Shown: in pieces, positions 46,119 through 57,396 of the stretch
Numbering within the stretch: the first letter of the stretch is position 1
How the letters are laid out: the number at the start of each line of letters is the position of its first letter
From: Serratia sp. PL17
GTDB lineage: Bacteria; Pseudomonadota; Gammaproteobacteria; Enterobacterales; Enterobacteriaceae
Direction of reading: 5' to 3'
NCBI RefSeq assembly: GCF_017832355.1
Contig: NZ_JAFIBY010000001.1
Span: 1,364,001-1,428,000, forward strand
DNA length: 64,000 bases
Program-made: the position numbers and the translations under genes
The notes under the pieces: generated by a model
What the model saw: only the letters and a program-made list of their open reading frames with translations
What the model was told of the DNA's origin: nothing
Databases searched by the model: none

Positions 46119-47426
46119 ATGGATAATAAAATACCCAACACCCGCTGGCTGCGGGTCATTGCCCCGATCCTGATTGCCTGCATCATTTCCTTTATGGACC
46201 GCGTTAATATCAGTTTTGCGCTGCCCGGCGGTATGGAAAGTGATCTAGGGATCACCAGCCAAATGGCCGGTTTAGCCAGCGGCATCTTTTTTATCGGCTA
46301 TCTGTTTTTACAGGTTCCCGGCGGCCGCATCGCGGTTAACGGCAGCGGTAAACGCTTTATCGCCTGGTCATTGTGCGCCTGGGCCGTGGTGTCTGTAGCG
46401 ACCGGTTTTGTCACCAATCACTACCAACTGCTGGTGCTGCGCTTTGTCTTGGGTATTTCTGAAGGCGGCATGTTGCCGGTAGTACTGACGATGATCAGCA
46501 ATTGGTTTCCAGAAAAAGAGCTGGGCCGAGCCAATGCCTTTGTCATGATGTTTGCGCCGTTGGGGGGCATGCTGACCGCACCGATTTCTGGTGCCATCAT
46601 TAACCAACTCGATTGGCGCTGGTTGTTTATCCTCGAAGGTGTGCTGTCGTTAGTGGTTTTAGCCGTCTGGTGGCTATTGATCAGCGATCGGCCACAAGAG
46701 GCGCGTTGGTTACCGGCCCGCGAGCGAGAATATCTGGTGGCTGAACTCACGCGGGAACGTCAGGCCCGCAGCAGAACACAACCGGTCAGCAATGCCCCGC
46801 TGAAAGACGTATTCCGCAATAAAGGGCTAATGAAGCTGGTGCTGCTGAACTTCTTTTATCAAACCGGTGACTACGGTTACACCCTGTGGCTGCCTACTAT
46901 TCTGAAGAACCTCACAGGCGGCAATATGGCCTCTGTGGGCTTCCTGGCCATTTTACCTTTCGTGGCAACCTTGTTGGGGATTTACCTGATTTCTGTCCTT
47001 ACCGACAAAACCGGCAAGCGTCGGCTGTGGGTGATGGTGTCATTGTTCTGCTTCGCTGCCGCCTTGCTGGCATCGGTGGTGTTACGCCATAACGTGGTGG
47101 CCGCCTATATCGCGTTGGTGGTTTGTGGTTTCTTCCTGAAAGCGGCAACCAGCCCATTCTGGTCAATGCCCGGGCGTATTGCCTCTGCAGAAGTGGCCGG
47201 TGGCGCACGTGGCGTCATTAATGGCTTGGGCAATCTGGGGGGATTCTGCGGACCTTATCTGGTGGGCGTGATGATTTATCTCTATGGGCAAAACGTCGCG
47301 GTGTGCGGATTGGCGGTGTCGCTGATCATTGCCGGGATCATCGCATGGCGCTTGCCAAAAGAGTGTGACCTGACCGACAGCGAACCGGCGCATGACGCGC
47401 TGCTGGACAAGGCCAAACGGGCCTGA
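46119..47426 (+). CDS. MFS transporter, anion:cation symporter family
   Basis: A 435-residue MFS importer with 12 membrane segments and the ACS-family opening FMDRVNISFALPGGMESDLG, followed by IGYLFLQVPGGRIAVNGSGK. Family members take up sugar acids and other organic anions (for example glucarate, phthalate). AGAGA precedes ATG 46119. It is co-directional with the hydroxyacid dehydrogenase gene, so dehydrogenase and transporter probably form one catabolic operon. The specific substrate is unknown. Confidence 0.92.
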   Translation: MDNKIPNTRWLRVIAPILIACIISFMDRVNISFALPGGMESDLGITSQMAGLASGIFFIGYLFLQVPGGRIAVNGSGKRFIAWSLCAWAVVSVATGFVTNHYQLLVLRFVLGISEGGMLPVVLTMISNWFPEKELGRANAFVMMFAPLGGMLTAPISGAIINQLDWRWLFILEGVLSLVVLAVWWLLISDRPQEARWLPAREREYLVAELTRERQARSRTQPVSNAPLKDVFRNKGLMKLVLLNFFYQTGDYGYTLWLPTILKNLTGGNMASVGFLAILPFVATLLGIYLISVLTDKTGKRRLWVMVSLFCFAAALLASVVLRHNVVAAYIALVVCGFFLKAATSPFWSMPGRIASAEVAGGARGVINGLGNLGGFCGPYLVGVMIYLYGQNVAVCGLAVSLIIAGIIAWRLPKECDLTDSEPAHDALLDKAKRA

Positions 47427-47513
47427 GCGACAACAAAACCACAAGCGGGCAACGGCAAAATTTGCTATGTTAGCCCGCTGATTAAGGTCTGTTGTTACTC
47501 GTTGGATAGGTCT

Positions 47514-48248
47514 ATGTTTACCCATAAAGCAATTGCCGAACTCAATGCACTGGAGTTGATGGTTTATAACTTCGTCATCAAGAATAAGAACCCCGTGATA
47601 TACATGACCATTCGTGAGCTGGCGGAGGCCGTCGGGGTATCTACCACCACGGTACTGCGTTTTTGCAAAAAAATGGGCTGTGAGGGTTATTCTGAATTCC
47701 GCATTCGCTTTAAGTTGTATCTTGAACAGACCGAAGCGCCACCGATAGATTTCGGCACCAGTGAAATAATCAGTTTCTTTAAAAGTATTAACAACGACGA
47801 ATTCAACCAGCTTATTGACCAGGCGGTACAATATATTGCCGCCGCAGAACGTATTATTTTTGTTGGCGTAAGCACATCGGGCGCGTTGGGGAAATACGGT
47901 GCACGTTTCTTTTCCAATGTAGGTAAATTCAGCACCCATATTGATGACCCTTATTACCCTATCAACAGTGACATGTATAAAAGCGCTGTCGCCATTATGC
48001 TTTCCGTGTCTGGCGAGACGGAAGAGATCCTGCGCCTGGCCAGCCAGTTCAGCCTGCATAACTGCAAGATTGTCAGCATCACCAACAATGAAACCTCATC
48101 GCTGGCGCGCATGGCAGACTTCAACCTCTCCTACCACGTGCCACCGCAGCTGATCGCCGGGCACCATAATATCACGACCCAAATCCCGGTTATTTACATT
48201 ATTGAAACCATCGGCAAGCGATTGGGTCATATTAGCGCCGCGAAATAA
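47514..48248 (+). CDS. RpiR-family regulator with SIS domain
   Basis: A 244-residue regulator: an N-terminal RpiR HTH at about residues 1-75 (MTIRELAEAVGVSTTTVLRF) and a C-terminal SIS sugar-phosphate-binding domain at about 105-235 (IIFVGVSTSGALGKYGARFF, then IMLSVSGETEEI). It senses a phosphosugar. The ATG at 47514 has AGG four bases upstream; the TTG at 47502 is less likely. It sits between the hydroxyacid/MFS pair and the 6-phospho-beta-glucosidase gene, on the same strand as both; the glucosidase, whose product is a sugar phosphate, is the likelier target. Confidence 0.93.
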   Translation: MFTHKAIAELNALELMVYNFVIKNKNPVIYMTIRELAEAVGVSTTTVLRFCKKMGCEGYSEFRIRFKLYLEQTEAPPIDFGTSEIISFFKSINNDEFNQLIDQAVQYIAAAERIIFVGVSTSGALGKYGARFFSNVGKFSTHIDDPYYPINSDMYKSAVAIMLSVSGETEEILRLASQFSLHNCKIVSITNNETSSLARMADFNLSYHVPPQLIAGHHNITTQIPVIYIIETIGKRLGHISAAK

Positions 48249-48358
48249 AACAGCCTGTTTTTTTAATGTAACAAGTCACCCTAAGGGGCGGTTTGTTATA
48301 TCGTGACATTCAATTCCAGCTTGCTACTATATTCTCATCCGTGACCTTTCATGAATAA

Positions 48359-49813
<1,455 letters not shown>

Positions 49814-49831
49814 TACGCCCTTTCCCCCTGT

Positions 49832-49857
49832 GAGCCACATTTTGTGGCTCTTTTTTA
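49832..49857 (+). terminator. Intrinsic terminator of the 6-phospho-beta-glucosidase gene
   Basis: Stem GAGCCACA / TGTGGCTC with a TTT loop, immediately followed by TTTTTT, nineteen bases after the stop codon. A textbook rho-independent terminator. Confidence 0.92.
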
Positions 49858-49925
49858 TTGTGGCATAGTCATGGCGCAGCCACGCATTACCCCTCCAACC
49901 GTCTGCATTTAAAAGAGAAGGATCG

Positions 49926-50858
49926 ATGATGAGTGAAAGCATTCACCAAACCATAATGCAGGAACCACAGATGCAAAACGCAACAACGCACTCGGTTGGA
50001 CACAGCGTCAACCTGTACCTTGTGAACGCCTTTACCCGGGAGAATTCTGGCGGCAACCCTGCTGGGGTCGTTCTCTACCCGCCCGACCTGAACGTTACGC
50101 AAAAAATCGCTATTGCGCGGCAGGTCGGTTTTTCCGAGACCGCATTTGTCTATACCGGTGACGACACAGATTTCAAGGTGGAGTTTTTTACGCCTGAAGG
50201 CGAGGTGGATTTTTGCGGGCATGCGACGGTAGCCGTTTTCTCTACGCTGGTTTCGCTTCATTTGCTTAAGCCTGGCCAGTATAGCCAAAAAACCAAAGCC
50301 GGTATTCTGAGTGTCGCCGTCAGCCCCCACGATGTCGTTATGGAACAGACCCTGCCTATCACCCGGCCAGGGCCTGATGCTGAATCTGTTGCGCTTGCCC
50401 TCGGCATTCACCCCGAGGCCATTGTGGGGACCGGTTTGCCCATCGCGGTGGTCTCAACGGGATTGCCGGACATCATTGTCCCCGTACAGCCTGGCCAGTT
50501 AGACAGCCTACAGCCCGACGATGAAGCGATCGCCAACCTGAGCCGCCAATTCGACGCTATCGGTTTCCACGTATTTGAACTCAGTCGCCAAGCTCCCATC
50601 ACGGCCCACTGCCGGAATTTCGCACCGCTCTACGGTATCAGTGAAGAGTCCGCCACCGGCAGTGCCAGTGGCGCTCTGGGATGCTATCTGGTCAATCATG
50701 TCCTGCCCGACGGAACCCATTTTCTGTTCGAGCAAGGGCGAGCCATGGGCAGCTCATCTCTGATCCAGGTGACGATTGATACACAGGCGCGGACCATTAG
50801 CCGCGTTAGCGTCGGTGGGCAAGCCATCATGATCGGCACAAAAACGGTGGGGCTTTAA
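49926..50858 (+). CDS. PhzF family enzyme (epimerase/isomerase fold)
   Basis: A 310-residue protein of the PhzF phenazine/diaminopimelate-epimerase-like fold. Markers are SGGNPAGVVLYP, GFSETAFVYTG (the catalytic Glu of the family), FFTPEGEVDFCGHATVA and the second-domain SATGSASGALGCYL. It is named after phenazine biosynthesis but most enterobacterial homologues have unknown substrates, and there is no phz cluster here. It has an extended N-terminus of about 27 residues before VNLYLVNAF; AAGGAT precedes ATG 49926, but ATG 49971 (MQNATT) is also possible. Confidence 0.88.
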   Translation: MMSESIHQTIMQEPQMQNATTHSVGHSVNLYLVNAFTRENSGGNPAGVVLYPPDLNVTQKIAIARQVGFSETAFVYTGDDTDFKVEFFTPEGEVDFCGHATVAVFSTLVSLHLLKPGQYSQKTKAGILSVAVSPHDVVMEQTLPITRPGPDAESVALALGIHPEAIVGTGLPIAVVSTGLPDIIVPVQPGQLDSLQPDDEAIANLSRQFDAIGFHVFELSRQAPITAHCRNFAPLYGISEESATGSASGALGCYLVNHVLPDGTHFLFEQGRAMGSSSLIQVTIDTQARTISRVSVGGQAIMIGTKTVGL

Positions 50859-50959
50859 AGTGTCCGCATAAACGCTGGGGGTGGCCTGCCCGGCATCCTA
50901 TTTTGCCGGGTTAAATTTAGTGAAGCTTGATACCACGGCAGTGCCTGGGTCTGGGCAGA

Positions 50960-52318
50960 TCAAAGGCCTTTGGCAATGCCGCGGGTAACCAATTGCGCCT
51001 GGCGGTTATACCCCTTGGCACCCTTTACAAAGATGGCGCAAGCGGTGATTAACGCCGGAATGGCGATAATGGCAAAAATGCGGTCGAACCCCCACCCCAG
51101 CGCCAGCATTTCAGCTCCGGCGAAGGCGCTCAGAATGGCGCCAATACGCCCAACGCCGTGCATCCAACTGGAGCCGGTAGCCCGTGCTTCTGTAGGATAA
51201 TAATGCGCAGACAGCGCATTCATGCCGGTATTCGCGCCGTTCAGGCAAAAACCGCAGGCCAAAGCCACCATGCCAAGCATGACCGTGCTATGGGCCACCA
51301 GCCCGATCAATAACGTGAAACACGCACCCAACAAATAGATTACGCCCAACGCCCGGTGCGGATTAACCCGATCCATTAACCAACCGGTAATCAGCGAACC
51401 GAAGGTGCCACCTGCCTGATACAGAGCGGTAATCACCGCAGCCTGCGCCACACTCATGCCGATACCTTTAACCAACGTCGGTAACCAGCTGCCCAGCAGA
51501 TAGACCAGAAACAGCGCCATGAAATAGCCCAACCACAGCATCAGGCTACCGAACCAATACTGTCGTGAGACCACAATCTGCATTGCGCCTTTGCCGGGTT
51601 CCACCTGTGTCGGCAACCTGTAACGCGTATGGGGATTTGTGCTACCGGGGGCCAGTTTTTCCACAATTTTGCCAATGCGTTGCTGGCTGGCACGTTTGGC
51701 CACCAAAAATCGCACCGACTCCGGCAGCTTGGCGATTAAGAGCGGTACGCACACCAGTGGCAGTATGCCGCCCAGTAATAAAAGTGCATGCCAGCCCCTG
51801 TGCGGAATGATCCACGATGCGGCAAATCCCCCCAGCGCAGCACCGAAAGTAAAGCCGCAGAACACCACGGTGATAACAAAAGAGCGTTTCTTTTCCGGTG
51901 CATATTCAGAGATCAACGTGCCCACGTTTGGCATCGCCGCTCCCAGCCCCAGTCCGGTCATAAAGCGGAAGAAAATCATTTGATCAATATTGTGTGAGAA
52001 TGCGGTGGCCAGCGTCCATACGCCAAAAAAGAACACGCTATTGATAATGATCACTTTGCGACCCAACCAGTCTGCCAACGGACCGGACAGTAATGCCCCT
52101 ATTGTCAGGCCTATCAGCGCCGCACTGATCACCATACCCAACTGATGATTACCCACGCCCCATTCGTTTTTCAGCTCCGGTGCGATAAACCCCATCAGGG
52201 TAATGTCGAATCCATCCAGGGCGATAACAATGAATCCCAGCAAGATGATCAGTTTCTGGTAGGCACATATCGGACGATCGTTGATCAGCGTTCGAACATC
52301 AATTTCGTTTGGAACCAC
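50960..52318 (-). CDS. MFS aromatic acid:proton symporter-like transporter (AAHS family)
   Basis: A 452-residue 12-segment MFS importer with the AAHS hallmark IALDGFDITLMGFIAPELK and motif A GPLADWLGRKVII. PcaK/BenK/MhpT-type carriers of this family bring in aromatic acids; no aromatic-ring catabolic gene is nearby, so the substrate is open. I choose the GTG at 52318, which has AAGGA six bases upstream, over the ATG at 52363, which has none. It is divergent from a TetR gene 405 bp away and converges on the PhzF gene. Confidence 0.9.
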   Translation of the reverse strand: MVPNEIDVRTLINDRPICAYQKLIILLGFIVIALDGFDITLMGFIAPELKNEWGVGNHQLGMVISAALIGLTIGALLSGPLADWLGRKVIIINSVFFFGVWTLATAFSHNIDQMIFFRFMTGLGLGAAMPNVGTLISEYAPEKKRSFVITVVFCGFTFGAALGGFAASWIIPHRGWHALLLLGGILPLVCVPLLIAKLPESVRFLVAKRASQQRIGKIVEKLAPGSTNPHTRYRLPTQVEPGKGAMQIVVSRQYWFGSLMLWLGYFMALFLVYLLGSWLPTLVKGIGMSVAQAAVITALYQAGGTFGSLITGWLMDRVNPHRALGVIYLLGACFTLLIGLVAHSTVMLGMVALACGFCLNGANTGMNALSAHYYPTEARATGSSWMHGVGRIGAILSAFAGAEMLALGWGFDRIFAIIAIPALITACAIFVKGAKGYNRQAQLVTRGIAKGL

Positions 52319-52723
52319 AATTTTTCCTTCGCACAAACGCTCAGCATGCCCATGTTCAACCATCGAACAAACCGTGAATTATCGTGCTGCTACTGTAAGA
52401 ATTCCTGCGCGGGTCGGCAACGGAGATTATCGATAATCCGATGCTTTTCGAACCGCAAGGTACATTTTCAACAGTGAGAGATATCACCCCGTCAGCACCA
52501 AGCAGGACATTAGGCTGCGCGTTTACCCCGTCATTGCCCTTAACATCCGTAAAACTCGCCGTTATAAAGTGGAAAATAGTCTTGTTTAATGGCAGTTGAG
52601 ACGTCTATCATTGCTGTTCGTTTACATTTCCGCAACATGATGCCCTTCTCAAAAGTGAAGAGGCGGCGGATTGTATTGACGGGTCACCCCGGTTACTCTT
52701 AACCGGTGTCCCCATAAAGATAA
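52319..52723. promoter_or_regulatory. Divergent region with palindromic operator (52689-52706)
   Basis: About 400 non-coding bases between the AAHS transporter and TetR genes. Near the TetR start lies an 18-bp palindrome, CCGGTTACTCTTAACCGG, with 7-bp arms and a 4-bp centre, 18 bases before the GTG. It is a likely TetR autoregulatory operator. The remainder shows no gene. Confidence 0.65.
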
Positions 52724-53386
52724 GTGACTGATGTTTTGAAGAATGATGAGATCCCTGCCACCAAGCGCAAAAACGACCCCGTCGGCCTGAAGCAACGCAT
52801 TTTCGCTGCGGCACTGGCTGAGTTTGCCGAAGCGGGCCTAAAAGGCGCTCGCATGGAGAACATTGCAGAGCAGGCTGCAACCACCAAACGTATGGTGGTT
52901 TATCACTTCAAGAATAAAGAATCGCTCTACCTGGACGTGCTTGAGCACGTATATCTGCATATACGCGCTCACGAAACGGGGTTGGATTTGCAAGCACTGG
53001 CCCCGGTAGAGGCCATGACCCGGCTGGTAGAAGAAAGCTTTAATTACCACGCAGAACACCCTGACTTCATCCGCGTGATCTGCATGGAAAACATGATGCG
53101 CGGTCAGTATATCCGCCAGTCACCACGTATTAAGGCCTTGAATCAGAGCGCACTGACACTGCTGGAGGCGATATTGCAGCGCGGTAAGCAAGAGCGGCTG
53201 TTCACTCCAGACGCCAGTGCCGCTGACGTGCATCGATTGATCAGCAGCCTGTGTTTCCACTATGTCGCCAACCAGTATACTTTTAATACCCTGTTTGAAA
53301 GCCATGAACCGCCCGAAGATCAGGTGATTCATAACCGTCAGTTGGCGGTTGTGGCGACCCTGCGTTACCTGGCGTTGGGACGGTGA
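52724..53386 (+). CDS. TetR/AcrR family regulator (RutR-like)
   Basis: A 220-residue TetR protein starting at GTG 52724. The HTH covers about residues 24-72 (FAEAGLKGARMENIAEQAAT, then TTKRMVVYHFKNKESLYLDV), and the all-helical ligand domain contains the FIRVICMENMMRGQYI segment common in the RutR/YcdC group. It is divergent from the AAHS-type transporter gene and has an 18-bp palindrome upstream, so it probably regulates itself and that transporter in response to the transported acid or a related compound. The 3' end is followed by dsdA on the other strand. Confidence 0.9.
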   Translation: MTDVLKNDEIPATKRKNDPVGLKQRIFAAALAEFAEAGLKGARMENIAEQAATTKRMVVYHFKNKESLYLDVLEHVYLHIRAHETGLDLQALAPVEAMTRLVEESFNYHAEHPDFIRVICMENMMRGQYIRQSPRIKALNQSALTLLEAILQRGKQERLFTPDASAADVHRLISSLCFHYVANQYTFNTLFESHEPPEDQVIHNRQLAVVATLRYLALGR

Positions 53387-53458
53387 TGACCAAGGATACG
53401 CTCAGAAAGAACGTATCCTGCGGGGTAAAAGTGCACCAGATCTTAGGCTGTTGTCGCA

Positions 53459-54796
53459 CTAATCAACCTGTTGTGCGTTAGCTAAATATTTGGCCATTTC
53501 CGCTTCAGGCACCATACCACCGCCCGTTGCCCATACCAGATGGGTAGCACTCTTCATCTGCGCCTCATTCAGCCCCTGACTTGCCAGCCACTCGCTATCT
53601 GCCGTGACACGCCATGGCCCCGGCATACCGGCCAAGGCAGAAGGCTCAAGCTGAATGTGCTCATGACGATCCAGCAACCCCAGAAGCGCAAACATCTCAT
53701 CATCGCTGAGCGTGTAAAAACCGGAAAGCAGGCGCTCCATGGCGCGCCCAACGAAGCCGGATGCGCGTCCAACCGCCAGGCCGTCTGCCGCGGTGTGGTT
53801 ATCAATGCCCAAATCCTGAACGGCAATGCCATCGTGCAGTCCGGTGTGTACACCCAGCAGCATACAAGGTGAGTGCGTCGGCTCGGCAAAAATGCAGTGC
53901 ACATGGTCACCAAAAGCCAGTTTCAGCCCAAAAGCGACCCCGCCGGGGCCACCGCCGACACCACAGGGCAAATAAACGAACAGCGGATGTTGAGCATCAA
54001 CCCGAATGCCTTTCTCGTCAAACTGACGCTTCAAACGCCCACCGGCAACGGCATAGCCCAGGAATAACGTCTGTGAGTTTTCATCATCAATAAAGAAACA
54101 GTGTGGATCCTGCGCGGCCTGCAAACGGCCCTGTTCCACGGCGACGCCATAATCTTGTGCGTATTCAACTACGTTGACGCCATTATCACGCAGCTTCTGC
54201 TTTTTCCATTCACGGGCATCTGCCGACATGTGCACGCTGACGCTGAAACCCAGTCTGGCACTAATAATGCCGATCGACATACCCAGGTTACCGGTTGAGC
54301 CCACCGCAATGCGGTAGTTGCTGAAAAATTCGCGGAACTCCGCCGAGAACAACGTGGAATAATCGTCCGTTAACTGCAGTTTCCCTGCTTCCAGAGCCAG
54401 TTTCTCTGCATGTGCCAGCACCTCGTAAATGCCCCCGCGTGCCTTGATCGACCCGGAGATTGGCAGGTGGCTGTCTTTTTTCAGCCATAAACGCCCGCCT
54501 AACGGCAGGCTATAGCGCCGATCGAGCGCCGTTTGCATGGCAGGAATCGCGACGACATCAGATTCAATCACCCCGTTGGTGATGCGCGTTTCCGGGAAGG
54601 CGGCGCTCAGATAAGGGGCAAAACGCATTAACCGTTGTTCCGCATCGGTCACGTCGGCAGCGCCAAGACCGACAAAGGGCAGCCCCGCGTTCAACGTGGT
54701 CGCTCGTGGGTTGAACCAGGTCACCGGTTTAAGGTCGATCAGTGCCTGCACCAGCGGGAATTGGGTAACCCATTGCTGAATCTGTGTCTTTTCCAT
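53459..54796 (-). CDS. dsdA: D-serine ammonia-lyase (D-serine dehydratase)
   Basis: A 445-residue PLP enzyme (E. coli DsdA has 442) that converts D-serine to pyruvate and ammonia. The Schiff-base Lys118 lies in [18 protein letters not shown] and the phosphate-binding loop is [12 protein letters not shown]; long identical stretches include [36 protein letters not shown] and [16 protein letters not shown]. In E. coli it is in the dsdXA operon beside dsdC; here it is alone, 48 kb from dsdX, but keeps the same upstream element (54849-54916), so DsdC probably still activates it. Confidence 0.97.
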   Translation of the reverse strand: MEKTQIQQWVTQFPLVQALIDLKPVTWFNPRATTLNAGLPFVGLGAADVTDAEQRLMRFAPYLSAAFPETRITNGVIESDVVAIPAMQTALDRRYSLPLGGRLWLKKDSHLPISGSIKARGGIYEVLAHAEKLALEAGKLQLTDDYSTLFSAEFREFFSNYRIAVGSTGNLGMSIGIISARLGFSVSVHMSADAREWKKQKLRDNGVNVVEYAQDYGVAVEQGRLQAAQDPHCFFIDDENSQTLFLGYAVAGGRLKRQFDEKGIRVDAQHPLFVYLPCGVGGGPGGVAFGLKLAFGDHVHCIFAEPTHSPCMLLGVHTGLHDGIAVQDLGIDNHTAADGLAVGRASGFVGRAMERLLSGFYTLSDDEMFALLGLLDRHEHIQLEPSALAGMPGPWRVTADSEWLASQGLNEAQMKSATHLVWATGGGMVPEAEMAKYLANAQQVD

Positions 54797-54848
54797 TTTT
54801 GTTCTCTACGCTGCACAAAGGTTAGCTCTAGGGTGCAGCGATTCGTCG

Positions 54849-54916
54849 ACGCTGACAAATGATAAAAATTCAGCCCTGCGTGAGCAGGGTTGATGCAAAA
54901 AGGTGATTTGCGTCAA
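54849..54916 (-). promoter_or_regulatory. dsdA promoter element shared with dsdX
   Basis: Block 1 (54849-54872) and block 2 (54903-54916) match the dsdX upstream element in sequence, orientation, spacing (54 bp) and distance to the start codon. Between them a short inverted repeat CCCTGC / GCAGGG (54874-54889) is present only in the dsdA copy. On the gene strand TATCAT is a possible -10. Confidence 0.75.
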
Positions 54917-54956
54917 TTTACACCCCACGATGACGCTTTGCATTACACTGAATCAC

Positions 54957-54995
54957 CTAACTGCCCCACAGCCAATATGACTGCGGGGCAGTTAG
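54957..54995. terminator. Hairpin between dsdA promoter and VOC gene
   Basis: Perfect 11-bp inverted repeat CTAACTGCCCC / GGGGCAGTTAG around a 17-nt loop, nine bases after the end of the VOC gene. It probably ends the VOC/DUF1428 transcript and shields the dsdA promoter. No T-run follows. Confidence 0.6.
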
Positions 54996-55003
54996 CTGCG
55001 ATG

Positions 55004-55474
55004 TTATCCGCGAGCTGCCGCCTCTAACGCCGCAACATCCAGTTTGACCATCTGCAGCATCGCCTCGGTTACCCTTCTTACCTTCATGGCATCGGGATCG
55101 TTCATCAGCTCTGTCAGTCGCTTGGGAACAATCTGCCAACTCAACCCCCAGCGATCGCGCAACCAACCGCATTGCTCAACACGACCGCCGTCGCTCAACG
55201 CATCCCACAGGCGATCAACCTCCGCCTGATCTGCGCATTCGACCATAATGGAGAAACTGTGGTTGAACGGATCCAAAGGGCCCGCTTCAATCGCTGCATA
55301 CCGCTGGTCACCCAGCGTAAAAGCCGCCAGTTTTACGCTGCCTGCCGGGCCGCTGGGGGTGTCGGCAGGCAATGTGGAGTGCCAGGTTAGGGAAGAACCG
55401 GGGATCAGATCGATGTAACAGCGTAGTGCTGCATCCATGTCTTTCTCAAACCACAAGTGTTGGGTTATTTTCAC
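55004..55474 (-). CDS. VOC-family protein (PhnB/glyoxalase-fold)
   Basis: A 156-residue protein of the vicinal-oxygen-chelate superfamily, PhnB-like subgroup. Typical segments are ITQHLWFEKDMDAALRCYID, FNHSFSIMVECADQAEVDRL and the C-terminal DRWGLSWQIVPKRLTELM. Metal ligands cannot be confirmed from sequence alone. It follows a DUF1428 gene by 13 bp on the same strand, so they form an operon. Such small pairs are common in enterobacteria and have no established function; a detoxification role is only a guess. Confidence 0.88.
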   Translation of the reverse strand: MKITQHLWFEKDMDAALRCYIDLIPGSSLTWHSTLPADTPSGPAGSVKLAAFTLGDQRYAAIEAGPLDPFNHSFSIMVECADQAEVDRLWDALSDGGRVEQCGWLRDRWGLSWQIVPKRLTELMNDPDAMKVRRVTEAMLQMVKLDVAALEAAARG

Positions 55475-55487
55475 AATATCCCCTCCG

Positions 55488-55841
55488 CTATTGGTCCAGG
55501 ATTGATTCGAAGCCGCCGAAGATCATTCGCTTACCGTCAAACGGCATTTTTTCGCCCAACGCTTTCATACGCGGGTCGGTCATCATCTTCTGATTCGCCT
55601 CATCGCGTACGGCCTTAGACGGGTATTCGATCCAACTGAATACCACAACTTCATCAGCTTCAGCCTTAACCGCACCACGAAAATCGGTGAGTTTGCCATC
55701 GGGGATATCATTACCCCAGCATTCGACGATCCGCGTGGCACCGAACTCTTTAAACAGGGGGGCCGTTGCGGCGGCCAGTTTTTGGTACGCCTCCTTATTA
55801 GCGGCGGGTACCGCCACCACAAAACCTTCAACATATTTCAT
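55488..55841 (-). CDS. DUF1428 (YbaA-like) protein
   Basis: A 117-residue alpha/beta-barrel-like protein of the DUF1428 family, related to E. coli YbaA, with the conserved EYPSKAVRDEANQKMMTDPR segment and the C-terminal GKRMIFGGFE. Such proteins resemble dimeric ferredoxin-like (antibiotic monooxygenase-type) folds. It is the first gene of a two-gene unit with the VOC protein. GGAAT lies upstream of ATG 55841. The activity is unknown. Confidence 0.92.
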   Translation of the reverse strand: MKYVEGFVVAVPAANKEAYQKLAAATAPLFKEFGATRIVECWGNDIPDGKLTDFRGAVKAEADEVVVFSWIEYPSKAVRDEANQKMMTDPRMKALGEKMPFDGKRMIFGGFESILDQ

Positions 55842-55953
55842 CGGAGATTCCTCTTGTCTGTTCGACAGTCGGTGTGGCGCAGACGGAGCTGCCTACGCCC
55901 TCTTCCATTTTAGACGCCATTGGCGGGGGCAACCATTTACACCCCCGGGGGGC

Positions 55954-57396
55954 TCAAAGGTCGGGGGTGTTTCGAGGGAGTAACTCTGGCGTTGCGACCC
56001 GGTTCCGGCCACTGTTTTTGGCTTTGTATACTGCTAAGTCCGCGATTTTCAACAGGTTGTCAAGATTCTGTTCGGAACCGCCAATGCAGGTAACCATGCC
56101 GATGCTCACCGTGATTTGCAAATGGTTACCGGCTGGCATGGTGATAGATTCAATTTCAATTCGTCGACGCAAGCGCTCAGCCAGCGACATCGCATCTTGC
56201 GGTTGTTCGATCGGCGCCACGATCGCGAACTCCTCTCCTCCCATGCGGCCAAAGAGATCGTGCTCGCGCAGGTCCCCCATGATGGCGCGGGTAAAGGACA
56301 ACAACGCCACATCGCCGCCAGCGTGGCCAAAACGGTCATTGATCGATTTAAAATAGTCGATATCCAGCATCATAATGCAGACCCGTTCCCCTTTTTGGCT
56401 AACCAGGCGCGTGCCACGCTGCATAAAGGCGTTGCGGGTTAATACGTGGGTCAGCGCATCGTGGTTCGCTACGTGCTCTAACCTGCGCAGCAGTGCATTT
56501 CGGGCAAAATTCATGCTGGCGACAGCGATCGGCCCCAGCGCCAAAAGCGCCACGCCCAACCGCATCGACACCGTATTTTGCAATATCGTCATGTCGAGAT
56601 TAATAGCGATCAGCCCCAGATCAATCGCCAGATGGCACCACAATACATAGGCCAACACGGCAATCATCGTACTGAACAGCGAAAACGTCATCGCCAGCCA
56701 CAGCAGGATTGGCATGGGGAAAATCACCGCGCCGGGGCCGCCAATCACGACGCTGCAGATACAGGCCATCGTCAGCAGGATTAACACGGCGACCTTTGTG
56801 CAGATGTTGTACCACTGACTGCGCAAGGTCACTGCCTGCGTAATGCTGCGCAAATACCCTTTCCAGTCTGCCGGTAAAGCCAGAATAAACGGCATTAACG
56901 TAATGTAATTGGTGAACTCAGAAGACAACCACAGCGCCAATGAAGGCAGATATTGACGACCGAACAGCAACACTGAAGCCCCTGCACCCAGTAACCCCGT
57001 TGCGGTCGCACTCGCCAGGCAGATAGCAAACAGATAAATACTGGACGAGGTACGTTCCAGGGCTCGAATTTGAGGCGGCAAAAGCATAAACAGATAATAT
57101 CCGACCGCCACACCCGCCATATTGGCCCCATTGAGCAATAGGGCTTTGCCCAGCGTACTGCCGGTGAGTAAATCGGCTGCCAAATAACCCAGCATGGCCA
57201 TCGCCCACCCCACAGGGCTGGCGAGTTTAGGGTAACGCACCAGAACGGCCAGCAACACGGCATTGGTCGGCCAAAATGTCGCCAAAAGGCCGGTAGGTCG
57301 GCTTTCAATGCCAAAGATACAGGTTGCAAACACCAGCAAAAGAACGATCACTGCATGCTGTAATTTTGTCGCGCCAGATAACTCGGTGGTGTGCAT
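55954..57396 (-). CDS. MASE1-GGDEF diguanylate cyclase
   Basis: A 480-residue inner-membrane enzyme: an N-terminal MASE1 sensor with about eight membrane segments (residues about 10-290) and a C-terminal GGDEF domain (about 315-470) with the intact active-site motif RMGGEEF and the conserved HDALTHVLTRNAF and DIDYFKSINDRFGHAGGD. It should make cyclic-di-GMP; no EAL domain is attached. The RxxD inhibitory site is not evident. ATG 57396 (MHTTELSG) has GGAAG upstream; ATG 57471 and 57444 are alternatives. Cyclic-di-GMP could affect the pilus operon at 10.6 kb, but that link is speculative. Confidence 0.92.
   Translation of the reverse strand: MHTTELSGATKLQHAVIVLLLVFATCIFGIESRPTGLLATFWPTNAVLLAVLVRYPKLASPVGWAMAMLGYLAADLLTGSTLGKALLLNGANMAGVAVGYYLFMLLPPQIRALERTSSSIYLFAICLASATATGLLGAGASVLLFGRQYLPSLALWLSSEFTNYITLMPFILALPADWKGYLRSITQAVTLRSQWYNICTKVAVLILLTMACICSVVIGGPGAVIFPMPILLWLAMTFSLFSTMIAVLAYVLWCHLAIDLGLIAINLDMTILQNTVSMRLGVALLALGPIAVASMNFARNALLRRLEHVANHDALTHVLTRNAFMQRGTRLVSQKGERVCIMMLDIDYFKSINDRFGHAGGDVALLSFTRAIMGDLREHDLFGRMGGEEFAIVAPIEQPQDAMSLAERLRRRIEIESITMPAGNHLQITVSIGMVTCIGGSEQNLDNLLKIADLAVYKAKNSGRNRVATPELLPRNTPDL

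Noticed and set aside
47163..48059. A 298-codon minus-strand open frame across the ACS transporter and RpiR genes
   Set aside because: It overlaps two recognised genes on the other strand and has no recognisable domain.
49926..50858. Phenazine biosynthesis inferred from the PhzF-like gene
   Set aside because: No other phz gene is nearby and most PhzF-fold proteins in enterobacteria are unrelated to phenazines.
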